64,000 nt of DNA from Thermanaerosceptrum fracticalcis (GCF_000746025.2 NZ_CP045798.1:3269501-3333500); one strand, 5' to 3'; shown: positions 26,254 through 36,177, counted from the first letter of the stretch. Notes: generated by a model from the letters alone, not told the origin. Made by a program: numbers and translations.

Positions 26254-26592
26254 ATGCTAAACTTTGATTTGGTAGGTAAAAAGTTTAAAGTTTTAAGAGA
26301 ACAATGCGGATTTACGCAAGGGCAGCTTGCTGAGTATTTAAATGTAGACCAGAGTTATATTTCCAAATGTGAAAAAAACGAGCGTCAATTCAGCGTAGAT
26401 ATTCTCGAGAAGGCAGCCAATCTTTTTGGTTGCTCCCTTGAATACTTTACAAATGACGAAACAGAATATTCTCCTGCAGCTATCGCTCTCCGGGCAAAAG
26501 CGGTTACCGCTGAGGACCTGGAGACAATAGCAACAATGAATAAAATTGCTTTAAATCTGCGTTATATGGAAGGGTTGTTGAAAGGAGAATAA
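26254..26592 (+). CDS. XRE-family antitoxin/regulator
   Basis: A 112-residue protein with an N-terminal Cro/CI HTH (KFKVLREQCGFTQGQLAEYL, then DQSYISKCEKNERQ). It begins at ATG 26254 after AAGGAGG. It heads a three-gene operon with an ImmA/IrrE-type protein and a PIN-domain protein, with only 2 bases between it and the next gene. In such sets the XRE protein represses the operon and contributes to neutralisation of the toxin. Confidence 0.88.
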   Translation: MLNFDLVGKKFKVLREQCGFTQGQLAEYLNVDQSYISKCEKNERQFSVDILEKAANLFGCSLEYFTNDETEYSPAAIALRAKAVTAEDLETIATMNKIALNLRYMEGLLKGE

Positions 26593-26594
26593 AT

Positions 26595-27353
26595 GTGAAG
26601 GAAAAAATACAAATAAATTCAGATGCCATCAGTCTACGCAAGTATTTTGGCGAAGACAGTTATTCTCCCGTTGATATTTTTTCCATGCTGAGTACCGGCG
26701 AAGATTTTACCGTCGTATTTTATCCGATGAGTGAGCGGATAAGCGGATTATGCATTAGAGACAAAAATAACAAGTTGATAGGAATCAATTCGACATTAAC
26801 TTACGGCCGCCAGCGATTTACGGCGGCCCATGAGTTATGTCATTTGTTTTATCACGAGAGTTTTACGAGCATAGTATGTGCAAAAGATATTGACAAAAAC
26901 AAAGATCCCCTGGAAAAGGAAGCAGATATGTTCGCGTCTTATTTTTTGGCTCCATATGAAGCATTAAATGACTTTATAAGGACTAAATTAAAAAAACAAA
27001 ACAAGAATTTAGATGTTAGTGACATTGTAAAAATAGAACAGTACTTTGGTTTAAGCAGGCAAGCCACCCTTTGGAGGTTGATTAACGATGGCTATCTGTC
27101 TTCTGATGAAGCCGAACCAATGAAAAGAGGAATAATTTTATCTGCCCAAAGGCTTGGTTTTGATGCCAAGTTATATTTACCTACACCCGAGGATAAACAA
27201 TATTCAACTTTTGGCAAGTATATTAAAATGGCAGAAGAATTAAAAGACAAAAACCTTATTTCGAAAGGAAAGTATGAGGAATTATTATTAGATGCTTTTA
27301 GGGGTGATATCGTTTATGGCTTAAACACAGAAGGAGAAGAACGGTATGATTAA
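26595..27353 (+). CDS. ImmA/IrrE-family metallopeptidase of a toxin-antitoxin set
   Basis: A 252-residue protein with the zinc site FTAAHELCHLFYHES near residue 75 and the third-ligand region LEKEADMFASYFLAP near 101. It starts with GTG 26595 (AAGGAG 7 bases upstream; the overlapping ATG is followed at once by a stop). The C-terminal 100 residues are helical. It overlaps the PIN gene by 8 bases. Together with the XRE protein it likely forms the antitoxin module or a regulated-cleavage switch for the PIN toxin. Confidence 0.88.
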   Translation: MKEKIQINSDAISLRKYFGEDSYSPVDIFSMLSTGEDFTVVFYPMSERISGLCIRDKNNKLIGINSTLTYGRQRFTAAHELCHLFYHESFTSIVCAKDIDKNKDPLEKEADMFASYFLAPYEALNDFIRTKLKKQNKNLDVSDIVKIEQYFGLSRQATLWRLINDGYLSSDEAEPMKRGIILSAQRLGFDAKLYLPTPEDKQYSTFGKYIKMAEELKDKNLISKGKYEELLLDAFRGDIVYGLNTEGEERYD

Positions 27354-27876
27354 AGAATTATTTTTTGATACCGATTGCATATCTTCTTTTCTGTGGGTAA
27401 AGCAAGAAAACCTTTTATTGCAGTTGTATCCAGGCAGGATTATTTTACCTTATGAAGTATTTATTGAATTATCAAACCCGAGCATACCTCATATCAAAAG
27501 AAAAATTTCTGCTCTTTGTTCAAATGGTGATGTTTCAACAATGAAAATAATGATGGGAACGGAAGAATACAGGCTATTTTATGAAATAGCAATTTCTCCT
27601 CCAAAGGGCGAAGTAGTTATAGGTAAAGGTGAAGCTGCAGCTCTGGCGCTGGCGAAAGTACATAACGGCATTGTTGCCAGTAATAATATGAAGGACATCA
27701 AAAGATACATAGAGAAATTGAAATTAAATCATATTACAACCGGCGATATTTTAGTAGAAGCCATGAACAAAGGGTTGATAGATGAAAATATAGGTAACCA
27801 AATATGGGCTAATATGCTTTCAAAACAAAGGTTATTGCCGGCAGCAACTTTTTCTGATTATCTTAAATTTTGTTAA
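27346..27876 (+). CDS. PIN-domain-like toxin
   Basis: A 176-residue protein with PIN-like acidic residues: FFDTDCISSF at the N-terminus, a central GEVVIGKGEAAALALA segment, and ASNNMKDIKRYIEKL where most PIN proteins have TDDxxAR. It is probably an endoribonuclease that cuts RNA when freed from its partners. The replacement of the usual third acidic position (T/N-D-D) by NNMKD makes activity uncertain. It is the last gene of the XRE-ImmA/IrrE-PIN operon. Confidence 0.78.
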   Translation: MIKELFFDTDCISSFLWVKQENLLLQLYPGRIILPYEVFIELSNPSIPHIKRKISALCSNGDVSTMKIMMGTEEYRLFYEIAISPPKGEVVIGKGEAAALALAKVHNGIVASNNMKDIKRYIEKLKLNHITTGDILVEAMNKGLIDENIGNQIWANMLSKQRLLPAATFSDYLKFC

Positions 27877-27950
27877 TGATGGTTTAGTAAACAGTTTTGG
27901 GGTAGAAAATAGGGTATAACGCCCTTAGCGTACATTATTTTGTAACTTAA

Positions 27951-28098
27951 TTTATCTCTTTCATGCGCTCAAGGCGTACCGAAAGTGTTGCGAGGGTTGA
28001 GCGAGTTAAAGGCTGATAGATAGAGGGTTACAGGCCATTTGCAAAGTTGCAGGTTTTGGGTAACCCTTGAGTGCATAAAAAAGATATTTGATAAGAAC
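27951..28098. repeat. Inverted-repeat structured element, copy B
   Basis: Gap-free match to copy A at 25261. The terminal stem is better here: ATGCGCTCAA at 27963-27972 against TTGAGTGCAT at 28068-28077. CGCTCAA can pair instead with an internal TTGAGCG near 27998, and GGGTTAC near 28025 with GTAACCC near 28060. Copy B sits between the toxin-antitoxin operon and Wadjet, as copy A sits after Qat. Confidence 0.75.
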
Positions 28099-28208
28099 TA
28101 ACCGTTAGTCTTCGAAAGGAATGGCGGGTTTTTTATAACTGCCTATTTATGGAATAATTACATTTTTATGTAGTACAGACTAATGATTCGTCTTTATTTT
28201 TACATTTG

Positions 28209-28217
28209 TGTTATAAT
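28209..28217 (+). promoter_or_regulatory. Extended −10 promoter element for Wadjet
   Basis: TGTTATAAT is a consensus extended −10 box (TGnTATAAT), 48 bases before the jetD start. No good −35 box is visible, which is common for extended −10 promoters. Confidence 0.55.
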
Positions 28218-28264
28218 TATACCGAAAAAAGTCAGATGGCAGAAAGAGTTATGGGGTTAAGTTA

Positions 28265-29437
28265 ATGAAATATAACAAAACAAATAATGATGAACTCTAT
28301 ATAAGACTTAAAAACGAAATTAACAGCATTCAGAGCAGATATATTCTTTTAGAAAGATTATTTTCCACCGCTGAAGGCATCAATTATGATATGCCAGTTT
28401 TTCTCCAAAGCCCGGAAGGACGGGCTGCTTTTAACAATGCAGTCATGAAGCTTGTCTCGGAGCAGTTCATATCACCTGTAGGTAATCCCAATACTGCTCA
28501 AGGGTTACATCTAAAATACAGAATAAATAGAAGTCTAGAAAAGAAAGATAAGGATTTAGTAGCGCAAATTATTAGAAGTATAGCGCCTCCTGCAACGCTG
28601 GATTACTATATTAAAAATCCACAGGATTTTTTGAATGATAGGGTTATCATTGAGATTATTTGTCTTTTCCTTAAACAGAAGAATAAAGACCTAATCACGG
28701 TGAATGAAAGGGCCTATCAGCTTTTCGACGATGAAAAGTTTTTTAAGGGAGAAGGCAAGAACAGAAGCTATGGCGAAACTGTGCTTAAAAGGCTGGGGCT
28801 CAGTTATGCAAGTATAGGGTGTCAAGAGACGGTTGAACCGTTTTTTAGCTTTCAGAACAAGGATTTTTATTCCCTGGCTGCAAGAAATATTTATATCATT
28901 GAAAACAAGGATACCTTCTGGTCTTTTAAACGGAATATCATGGACTCATCCTCGAAAATTAAAGCAGACATGCTTGTTTACGGTGAAGGAAAGAAAATTG
29001 TCAGCAGTTTCCAGTTTATTGAGGAATACGAAGTGGATGCGCAACAAGATCATTTCTTCTACTTCGGTGACCTGGATCCCGAGGGAATTAACATTTACTG
29101 CCAACTTTTGGACGAATATCCACAATACAAAATCTATCCCTTTGCTGAAGGATATAAGGCTGTTTTGGAGATTGGCATGCTAAGAGAGCCTGTAAAAACT
29201 CCGAAAGAGCAGAGGGTCAGGAAAGAAAATATTGAAAAGTTTATCCAGGCCTTGGAAGAATCCCCGGAATTAAAGAAACTTGAGTCAAGCGTGTCATCCG
29301 GGGTCTTCGATCTATCTTGGATCGTAATGCTGAAAAAACATCTCGAAGGAGGCTTCTATATCCCTCAGGAAGCGCTTTCAGCTACCAAAATGAAAGAAAG
29401 GTTTGGAACGAACAGAAATGATGGATCCCAGACGTAA
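28265..29437 (+). CDS. jetD: Wadjet JetD: TOPRIM-containing nuclease subunit
   Basis: A 390-residue protein matching JetD (DUF3322 N-terminal, DUF2220 C-terminal). The TOPRIM-like core includes IIENKDTFWSF near residue 214 and YFGDLDPEGINIY near 268, with catalytic acidic residues. JetD docks on the SMC-like JetABC complex and cuts plasmid DNA once loop extrusion stalls on a small circle. Here it is the first gene of the operon, and its end overlaps the beginning of jetA. The start is ATG 28265 after a weak GGGGTTAAG site. Confidence 0.93.
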   Translation: MKYNKTNNDELYIRLKNEINSIQSRYILLERLFSTAEGINYDMPVFLQSPEGRAAFNNAVMKLVSEQFISPVGNPNTAQGLHLKYRINRSLEKKDKDLVAQIIRSIAPPATLDYYIKNPQDFLNDRVIIEIICLFLKQKNKDLITVNERAYQLFDDEKFFKGEGKNRSYGETVLKRLGLSYASIGCQETVEPFFSFQNKDFYSLAARNIYIIENKDTFWSFKRNIMDSSSKIKADMLVYGEGKKIVSSFQFIEEYEVDAQQDHFFYFGDLDPEGINIYCQLLDEYPQYKIYPFAEGYKAVLEIGMLREPVKTPKEQRVRKENIEKFIQALEESPELKKLESSVSSGVFDLSWIVMLKKHLEGGFYIPQEALSATKMKERFGTNRNDGSQT

Positions 29438-31067
29438 TATTCTTGTACATGATGAAGACGACATCCTGGCCCGTGAAATCATCCGGGAAAACATCGGGGG
29501 AAAAGACCCGGAGCTTTCCCTTGTTGACGATTTTCTGGAAGAGCTGGAATTGAGGCTGGAACAAGTCAAAGTGTATTATCCCATCATGGAACTTTTGAGG
29601 AAACGGAAGACGGAAGAGGAATTCTCCGGGCTAGTTCCTGAACTGTGCTTTTTAACCCTTTCCTATTTGATATATGAAGGGAAGCTTAAACATAAAGGAA
29701 TTACCTTTCAGGATTTGCAGGCTTTTCTGGCCAAAGCTTTGCAACAAATCATGACCAGGAACCTGGAGTCGGAGAAGACAAGGAAACTGACGGTGGAAAT
29801 CCTGGATGGGTTGCAAAACGGGGGCCGGAATTTCATTTTAAATACCTATAGCTTCAAAAGCGGAAACTTCAGGGAAAAGTATGTCAAATTCTTGGAAATT
29901 AAGCAGTCCGAGGAGGGCGTGCTCCAATACTATATCACGGAACAGGGTGTTGACTTTTATCTTAAGACCAAGGAGTTCCCCGAGGAAACCCAAATTACCA
30001 TCAACCTGCTTCTCTTTCAAAAACAGATGGAAAAAGGCGCCTTCGGCTTCGCCTATGAAACGGTGAGAAGGCTGAACATGGAGGTTCAGAAAAAGAAAGA
30101 CCGGAAATACTCTCTGCTCGAAGCTCTGATTTATGGCCGCTTGGATTTGGGAGAAGCTTACAACAGCTATCATCATAGTATCGTGATGCAGTTTCAAGAA
30201 GAAGCCGAGTTGTTTACTACGGCGGTGAAAAACGTCAGCAGTGCCTATAGCGAGTATGTGGAGAGAATCAATAACGGTGAAGCCACGGACAAAGAAATCC
30301 GGACTTTTACCTTAATAAAAATAATCGAGAAAGAAATCAGCAGGGCCCAGACCCTGCATACTCAACTCTTGAAGGAAGCCGTGGGTTTTACCAAGGAGTA
30401 CGACCAGGCCTTGGCGGTCAGAAGAAAAGCCATATTTACCGAAAGGTTCAACTTTCAGGGTGAACTGGAAAAGCTGATGAACCAAAATGAGAAACCGGAA
30501 GCCCTGAAGTTCTTGTTTGAGCCTTTGCTGAATCCTTATGTCCGAAAAAGTTTTAACCCCTTGAGGGTCCTTGAGCCTCAGCGGGTGACAAAGAGTCGGC
30601 AGGAGGACGAAGAAAGCCCGGAAAGCGATCTTCAGGCCGGGAGGGAGACAATCGATCATCTCACCGGCAGACGGGTCAGAAAGAACTTTCTGTTCTATGC
30701 GACCAGACTCTTGAAGGCGCTGGATACGTCCAAACGACAGATCGGTCTGCAAGATTTCTGTAAGAGTCTGATCGACAGGTATTCGGAAGACATCGTCTAT
30801 AACGGGGATTTCTTAAGCTTCCTCCTGGAAATGAACCGGGACAAGAGCATAGGGGAACACTCCAGAATCATCCGCTTTGGTGACGGGAAGATCCAATTGG
30901 ATGAAGAACTGAAAACCATGGAAGAGGTTTTTATCCAAGCAGCGCTTGCTGCCCATATGGAAGGGAAAATCAACCAGGTCACGGTGCAAAGCTTTCCCGA
31001 AGAGGAAGTCGAACTTTTGCCGGGATTGAAAATAACCAATATGCTGTTTAGAGGAGAACGAAACTGA
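29418..31067 (+). CDS. jetA: Wadjet JetA: kleisin-like subunit
   Basis: A protein of about 549 residues, the kleisin/MukF-like component that bridges the SMC heads. It is largely helical with charged coiled segments (residues 230-330) and a winged-helix-like C-terminal region. I chose ATG 29418; an upstream TTG at 29403 is possible, and neither has a strong ribosome-binding site, which fits translational coupling with jetD. The stop overlaps the ATG of jetB (ATGA). Assignment is by length, order and the flanking jetB and jetC. Confidence 0.9.
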   Translation: MMDPRRNILVHDEDDILAREIIRENIGGKDPELSLVDDFLEELELRLEQVKVYYPIMELLRKRKTEEEFSGLVPELCFLTLSYLIYEGKLKHKGITFQDLQAFLAKALQQIMTRNLESEKTRKLTVEILDGLQNGGRNFILNTYSFKSGNFREKYVKFLEIKQSEEGVLQYYITEQGVDFYLKTKEFPEETQITINLLLFQKQMEKGAFGFAYETVRRLNMEVQKKKDRKYSLLEALIYGRLDLGEAYNSYHHSIVMQFQEEAELFTTAVKNVSSAYSEYVERINNGEATDKEIRTFTLIKIIEKEISRAQTLHTQLLKEAVGFTKEYDQALAVRRKAIFTERFNFQGELEKLMNQNEKPEALKFLFEPLLNPYVRKSFNPLRVLEPQRVTKSRQEDEESPESDLQAGRETIDHLTGRRVRKNFLFYATRLLKALDTSKRQIGLQDFCKSLIDRYSEDIVYNGDFLSFLLEMNRDKSIGEHSRIIRFGDGKIQLDEELKTMEEVFIQAALAAHMEGKINQVTVQSFPEEEVELLPGLKITNMLFRGERN

Positions 31068-31789
31068 TGATGCCAGGAACACTAGAAGTGTTGGATGAAG
31101 CGCTGGAAATATTAAAAGCCCTTTTGCAGGGTGAAGAAGTAAGCAAAAACAAGAATGCGCTTTTATATGAAAAATACCGTTATCGTACCGATGTGGAGGA
31201 AATGCTTTATCATCTTGCCGGCAAACTGGAACTCAGGGTTTATTCGGGAAATGGGAGGTTGTTTATCTGTCCGGAGGCCGGCAGCCGGCTTTTCGGTTGG
31301 ACAAACGAAGAACTGCGGGACAAGATCAGTTATATCTCCACGAACAGCGAATTATTTACCGGATATTTCATCATCATGACGCTGGTTACCCTGTTTTACC
31401 GGGAAGCTTATCCGGATACGCCGGTAGCCTACATCAAACTGAACGACTTGGTGGAAAGCGTTTCTAAGCGTTTGGAACCCCTTTTAAAATTGGAGGATTT
31501 GGAAGCGGTCAGCCAGGAAAACCAGTTTGACTTTACGGAAATCTGCCGGATCTGGCAAAGACTGCCCGATGCCAGGGAAGGGGTTTCCGGAGGCAAGAAC
31601 GACAAGGTTGCTTTCGTGGAAAACATCTGCAAATTCTTAAACAGCGAAAAACTGATTGTGTTGGATATGAACCAGAGAATCATTTATCCGACGGAACGGT
31701 TTAAGACGATTATCTGGAACTATTATGAGGACAGGGACAACAGGAAAGACCTGCTGACCTTTGTCCAAAGCTTGGAGGTCAATGGCTGA
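31067..31789 (+). CDS. jetB: Wadjet JetB: KITE/MukE-like subunit
   Basis: A 240-residue protein of the DUF4194 type, the MukE-like winged-helix partner of JetA. Two tandem winged-helix units are suggested by YRTDVEEMLYHLAGKLELRV near residue 37 and by the C-terminal VAFVENICKFLNSEKLIVLD segment. It overlaps jetA and jetC by one base each in ATGA-type junctions, so all subunits are made together. Confidence 0.92.
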   Translation: MMPGTLEVLDEALEILKALLQGEEVSKNKNALLYEKYRYRTDVEEMLYHLAGKLELRVYSGNGRLFICPEAGSRLFGWTNEELRDKISYISTNSELFTGYFIIMTLVTLFYREAYPDTPVAYIKLNDLVESVSKRLEPLLKLEDLEAVSQENQFDFTEICRIWQRLPDAREGVSGGKNDKVAFVENICKFLNSEKLIVLDMNQRIIYPTERFKTIIWNYYEDRDNRKDLLTFVQSLEVNG

Positions 31790-34700
31790 TGCCCCATATC
31801 AAAAGTATAAGGCTTGTCAATGTCCACTTTAATAACGCCACCCAGTTCTATGATGATTTCAGCATGGAGCTGGGAGGAAGGAATACAACCTATGACCTGG
31901 AAAACGGAGGCGGCAAATCCCTTTTGTTGCTGATGGTCCTGCAGACGGTCTTGCCCAAATCCTATCTCAGAAGGGAAAAACCCCTAAGCCTGTTGTTCCA
32001 GGGCGGGAAGGACAGGACCTCCCATGTGGCTGTGGAATGGATTCTGGAAGAGGGAAGCGGTTACAAATATTTGCTGACCGGTTTTTCGGCCAGGAAAAGA
32101 AGGGGCACTGCTGAACCGGCAGGAACAAATGGTTCCGAAGAAGAGGAAAACCTTCAGGCAGTGGATATTGAGCACCTGAATTGGTGTGTATTTTATAACG
32201 ACAATCGGATCACAGGGATCAAGTCCGTACCTTTGTTTGCGGAAGAGGCCGGGAAAAAAAGTTATGCCGGATTTGAAGATATCCGGAAGTATATCCAGCT
32301 AATAAGGCAAAAAGGTTTACCAGCGGAAGTTTTTGATAAAATTGACAAATACCAAAGCTATATTTCTGTACATCACCTCCTCTCTGCCGAATGGAATATC
32401 ATCAAAGGAATCAACAGCGGTGAAAATAATATCGAGTCTTATTTCAGACAGAATGCCACCTCCAGGAAACTGATCGAAAACCAGTTTGTGAAAATTGTGG
32501 AGGACGTCGAGGCTTTAAACAAGGGCGAGAAAAATAACGATGACAGCTTTCTGCTGGCAGATACCTTGATTGAGATCAGAAACAGGCTGAATGAATACCT
32601 GCGGCTTAAAGGTCACATGACCGAATTTGAGAAGATTAAGGAATACTATGAGGAATTCGGCAAGAGAAATGAGGAGTTCCTGAAGGCCTACCAGGAGTAC
32701 GAAGCGTGTAAAATGCTGGCCGCCGCTATCCACAAACTGATTAAAAACAAACTGAAAACCCTGGAAGAGAAAAAGACAGAAACCAAAGCTAAATTAGACT
32801 ACAATACGGACGGCAGCATCGAGGGGCAACAGTTGAAAAGACTCCTGGAGGCCGGTTTGGTGAACCATGAGAAAGAAAGGCTGTTTGCTGTTTTGCAGCA
32901 CTTGGAGGCGGAAAGAGACCAATTGGCTGCAAGACAAAGTGAACTGGAAAAGCGGCTCAACCGCCTTCTGACACTGGAGGGTTATGGAGAATACCGGAAA
33001 GTAAAGGCCAAAGTGAGAGAGATCCGCCAACGTCTCCAAACCTTGGAAACGGATGAAGACAGTTTGAAGGCTGATTACAGGAAAGCGGGAGGTAAGCTTC
33101 GATTCCTGACGGACAAGCTCTTTCAGGAGCTTGAAGGAGAGCAAAAGAAAGCTAAAACGACCAAGGATGAACTTGAAAAGGAAAACGACAAAGCCCAGCA
33201 GGAACGGATAGAAAACGAGAAAATAGCCTCCGAACTGGGAGTAAAGATTAAGGATCTTATTCAGCAAGAGACCCATTTACAGGATAAGCTGAAAGGGCTG
33301 AACGATTTCTTCCTTAAACACGGAGAAATGGACGCCGTCCTTGCGCCCGAGCAGTTTTTGAGTCGCCTGGAAGAGGAACGAAGCCGGTATCTGTCGGAAC
33401 ATGATTCGATTATCGAAAGAATAAAATCCATAGATTACGAGTTGCAGAATCTGGGTCTTGCAGTTGTAAAAACAGAGGGCGAAATTAATAGTAAGCAGGA
33501 AACCAAAAAAACGCTGGAAAGCTGGCTGGAAGACTGTCAACTTGAACTTTCAGGACTGGAAAAAAAGGCTGCCGGCTTTGGCAAAAGCACGGTTGAGGAG
33601 TATAAGGAAGGATTGCAGCTGCTGATTCACAAGGAAAGCCTGAGCAAGCTGGAGAAGGAGATCGAAGCCGGAAGAATGCGGCAAAAGAAGCAGCTTTCCG
33701 AGGACAGGGGTTACTATGTGCCCAATGAGGAAATCCTCTCTCTGGCCGGTCAATTGAGTTCCAAATGCGAATTTGTTCAAACGGGAATAGATTGGATTGC
33801 CCAAGCCGAACCTGAAGAGAAGGAAAATATTCTGCGCCAGATGCCCTATCTGCCTTTTTCAGTTATTATCGATAGGGGATCCTTTGACAAGCTCAAAAAC
33901 GGCAGACTGAAACCGGATTTTTCCTCGGACTATCCTGTTCCGGTGGTTAATCTGGAGACCGTACGCTTGATGAATGACAGCAACAGGGAAGACATCTATT
34001 ATTTTTGCGGCTTTACAGGTTTGTTATTGGACAGCGGTCGGTATAATCAGTATATCCAAAGTATGGAAGCGGCGCTTAAAAAGCTGGATAAGGAAATCAT
34101 TACAACGGACACAAGGATCAATGAATTGAACCGAGATCTGTCCGGGGTTGATGTTTTTTACGGCAAATACCCGCAGGCTGAGATTGAAAACAAGAAGAAA
34201 ATGGTTAAAACCATTAAAGATGATATTACAATCTTTCAAGAACGCCTGCACGAGTTGAATGAAAAGAAAAACAACTTCCTCAAGGAAAGAAAAGTGTTAA
34301 ACGGAAGACTGGAGGAACTTGCCAAACTGACGGCGGAATGCCAGGAAAAAATAGAAAAACTTGTAGACAGCAGGGAAACGGGAAATAACCTGGCAGGGAT
34401 CAGAGTACAGTTGGGCCTAAAACAAAAAGAGCTTGAAGCTGTTCAGGAGAAAATCGCTAAGATCAAAGCCGATATCGCCAACTTAAAACAGCAGTATGAT
34501 TCGGTAGTCGAGCGGCTGGACGGGTTACGGCTTGAAGTTCATGATGTAAAGAAAGATAAGGAGCAATTATTCAGTTTTACAGAAGTAGAAAATACCTTAG
34601 CCATTACTCAAGTGCGCGCCGAATATAAGGCCTTGCAGGAAGCAATGAGCGGGCGGAATGCCGAGGAAAGCGAACTGAGAAGCAATCTGGAAGACAATGA

Positions 34701-36177
34701 AACCAGGCTTGATGCGCTTAAGGACAGAATTCTGAGGGATTACGGAGAGGACCTGGAAGAGGTTGAAAAAGGTGAAGAAAAGGGCCTTCAGATCATTATT
34801 CCTACCCAAAGTATGATCAAAGAGGTCAAACAGAATAAAGATGCAAACAGTAAAAAATTAAAAGCTGCCAATGAAAGGGTTACAGAGATTAGTCTGGCTA
34901 TCCAAAAAACGGAAGGGAAGCTGGAAGAAATCCTAAAAGATTCCGGAGAAGATTTGGAGGCGGATTTACCCCGTTATGACAGTGAAAGCCGCTATCAGCA
35001 GGAGATTGAACAGGCCGAACAGCTGATCAAAAGCTATGCGGAAGAAATTAATAGAGCCAATGAGGAACTGGAAAGAATCAAAGAAGAATATAGCAGGCTC
35101 AATAATCAGAAAGAGGACTATGAGGCCTTCCTGGAAAGGGAAGAAGTGACCGATGACGGCACAGTAGCGCCTGAGACGAAAGAATACAGGCAGTTTGAAA
35201 AAGAATACCGCCGTTTGCAGGATATCATCCGGCTGCAGAGTGAGAAATGGGATGACAGGATGAAAACCATCCAGGCAGAGAATGTTCAGTTTGTCATACG
35301 CGAGCCTCTCGAAGAACTGGGCAAAATCAGCAAGCCGGTCAGCACTGCCCAATGCTTGGCCAGAAAAGAGAATTTCATCGAATACATTGCCAATATTGAA
35401 GAACAAATGCAGAAAATCATCCGTGATATTCGGCAATTGGAAAGCTACCAGGAAGATTTTACCCGCCGGTGTATCCAGAGAGCCGAACTGGTTCTGGGGC
35501 ATTTGAGAAAGCTGGAATCTCTTTCCCGGATCGAAGTTTACGGCAGGCGGACCAACATGATTGAACTTAAGCTCCAGGAATTTGAGGAAAAAGACAAGCA
35601 ACTGCGGATGAAGGCGCATATAGACGGGATTGTCAGGGAGATCGGGGAGGAAGGTGATGTCGACCGCAAGCGCGTTGCAGCCAAGCTTTCCACAAAGGAG
35701 CTTCTAGCCCAGATTGTGAACATGGATAAGGCTGCCGTTAGATTATATAAAATTGAAAGTATCCCGGAAAACTCCAGGTTCTACCGCTGGGAAAACGCTA
35801 TCGGTTCTGAGGGACAAAACAATTCTCTCTACTTTATTTTTGCCGCCTGTCTGATTTCATTTATTAGAATGCTTTCTATCACCAATACCTCGGTAAGAAC
35901 AAAGAAGGTCATTATTGCAGATAATCCTTTTGGAGCAACTTCTGCTGTTTATTTATGGGATCCTATGTTCAAAATTATGAAACAGAATGATATTCAATTG
36001 ATTGCTCCTGGCCATAGAATACCGAGGGAAATTACATCAAGGTTCGGAGTTAGCTATCTCTTAAACCAGGATATTCTTCAGGACGGTCGGATGAGAGTGG
36101 TTATCAAAGATGTGCGGGTTGAAGAGGATGAGGAAGTTCTAAGGTATATTGATTCAGAACAACTATCCTTGTTCTGA
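31789..36177 (+). CDS. jetC: Wadjet JetC: SMC/MukB-like motor
   Basis: A 1462-residue SMC-like ATPase. Walker A is LENGGGKSLLLLM near residue 38, and the ABC-type signature region is SEGQNNSLYF near 1341. Walker B is VIIADNPFGATS near 1371. The region between, about residues 270-1230, is almost wholly heptad-rich coiled coil, interrupted near 640-730 by a globular hinge-like part. It should extrude DNA loops and present small plasmids to JetD. GGAGGT lies 9 bases before ATG 31789. Confidence 0.95.
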   Translation: MPHIKSIRLVNVHFNNATQFYDDFSMELGGRNTTYDLENGGGKSLLLLMVLQTVLPKSYLRREKPLSLLFQGGKDRTSHVAVEWILEEGSGYKYLLTGFSARKRRGTAEPAGTNGSEEEENLQAVDIEHLNWCVFYNDNRITGIKSVPLFAEEAGKKSYAGFEDIRKYIQLIRQKGLPAEVFDKIDKYQSYISVHHLLSAEWNIIKGINSGENNIESYFRQNATSRKLIENQFVKIVEDVEALNKGEKNNDDSFLLADTLIEIRNRLNEYLRLKGHMTEFEKIKEYYEEFGKRNEEFLKAYQEYEACKMLAAAIHKLIKNKLKTLEEKKTETKAKLDYNTDGSIEGQQLKRLLEAGLVNHEKERLFAVLQHLEAERDQLAARQSELEKRLNRLLTLEGYGEYRKVKAKVREIRQRLQTLETDEDSLKADYRKAGGKLRFLTDKLFQELEGEQKKAKTTKDELEKENDKAQQERIENEKIASELGVKIKDLIQQETHLQDKLKGLNDFFLKHGEMDAVLAPEQFLSRLEEERSRYLSEHDSIIERIKSIDYELQNLGLAVVKTEGEINSKQETKKTLESWLEDCQLELSGLEKKAAGFGKSTVEEYKEGLQLLIHKESLSKLEKEIEAGRMRQKKQLSEDRGYYVPNEEILSLAGQLSSKCEFVQTGIDWIAQAEPEEKENILRQMPYLPFSVIIDRGSFDKLKNGRLKPDFSSDYPVPVVNLETVRLMNDSNREDIYYFCGFTGLLLDSGRYNQYIQSMEAALKKLDKEIITTDTRINELNRDLSGVDVFYGKYPQAEIENKKKMVKTIKDDITIFQERLHELNEKKNNFLKERKVLNGRLEELAKLTAECQEKIEKLVDSRETGNNLAGIRVQLGLKQKELEAVQEKIAKIKADIANLKQQYDSVVERLDGLRLEVHDVKKDKEQLFSFTEVENTLAITQVRAEYKALQEAMSGRNAEESELRSNLEDNETRLDALKDRILRDYGEDLEEVEKGEEKGLQIIIPTQSMIKEVKQNKDANSKKLKAANERVTEISLAIQKTEGKLEEILKDSGEDLEADLPRYDSESRYQQEIEQAEQLIKSYAEEINRANEELERIKEEYSRLNNQKEDYEAFLEREEVTDDGTVAPETKEYRQFEKEYRRLQDIIRLQSEKWDDRMKTIQAENVQFVIREPLEELGKISKPVSTAQCLARKENFIEYIANIEEQMQKIIRDIRQLESYQEDFTRRCIQRAELVLGHLRKLESLSRIEVYGRRTNMIELKLQEFEEKDKQLRMKAHIDGIVREIGEEGDVDRKRVAAKLSTKELLAQIVNMDKAAVRLYKIESIPENSRFYRWENAIGSEGQNNSLYFIFAACLISFIRMLSITNTSVRTKKVIIADNPFGATSAVYLWDPMFKIMKQNDIQLIAPGHRIPREITSRFGVSYLLNQDILQDGRMRVVIKDVRVEEDEEVLRYIDSEQLSLF

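Noticed and set aside
28098-28140. Possible terminator or leader structure (AACC...GGGTT followed by six T) after copy B
   Set aside because: Only four to five base pairs can be formed, with mismatches; too weak to call.
34966-35619. A 217-codon frame on the minus strand
   Set aside because: Antisense to the coiled coil of JetC. Heptad-rich Glu/Lys codons often give open frames in the opposite strand.
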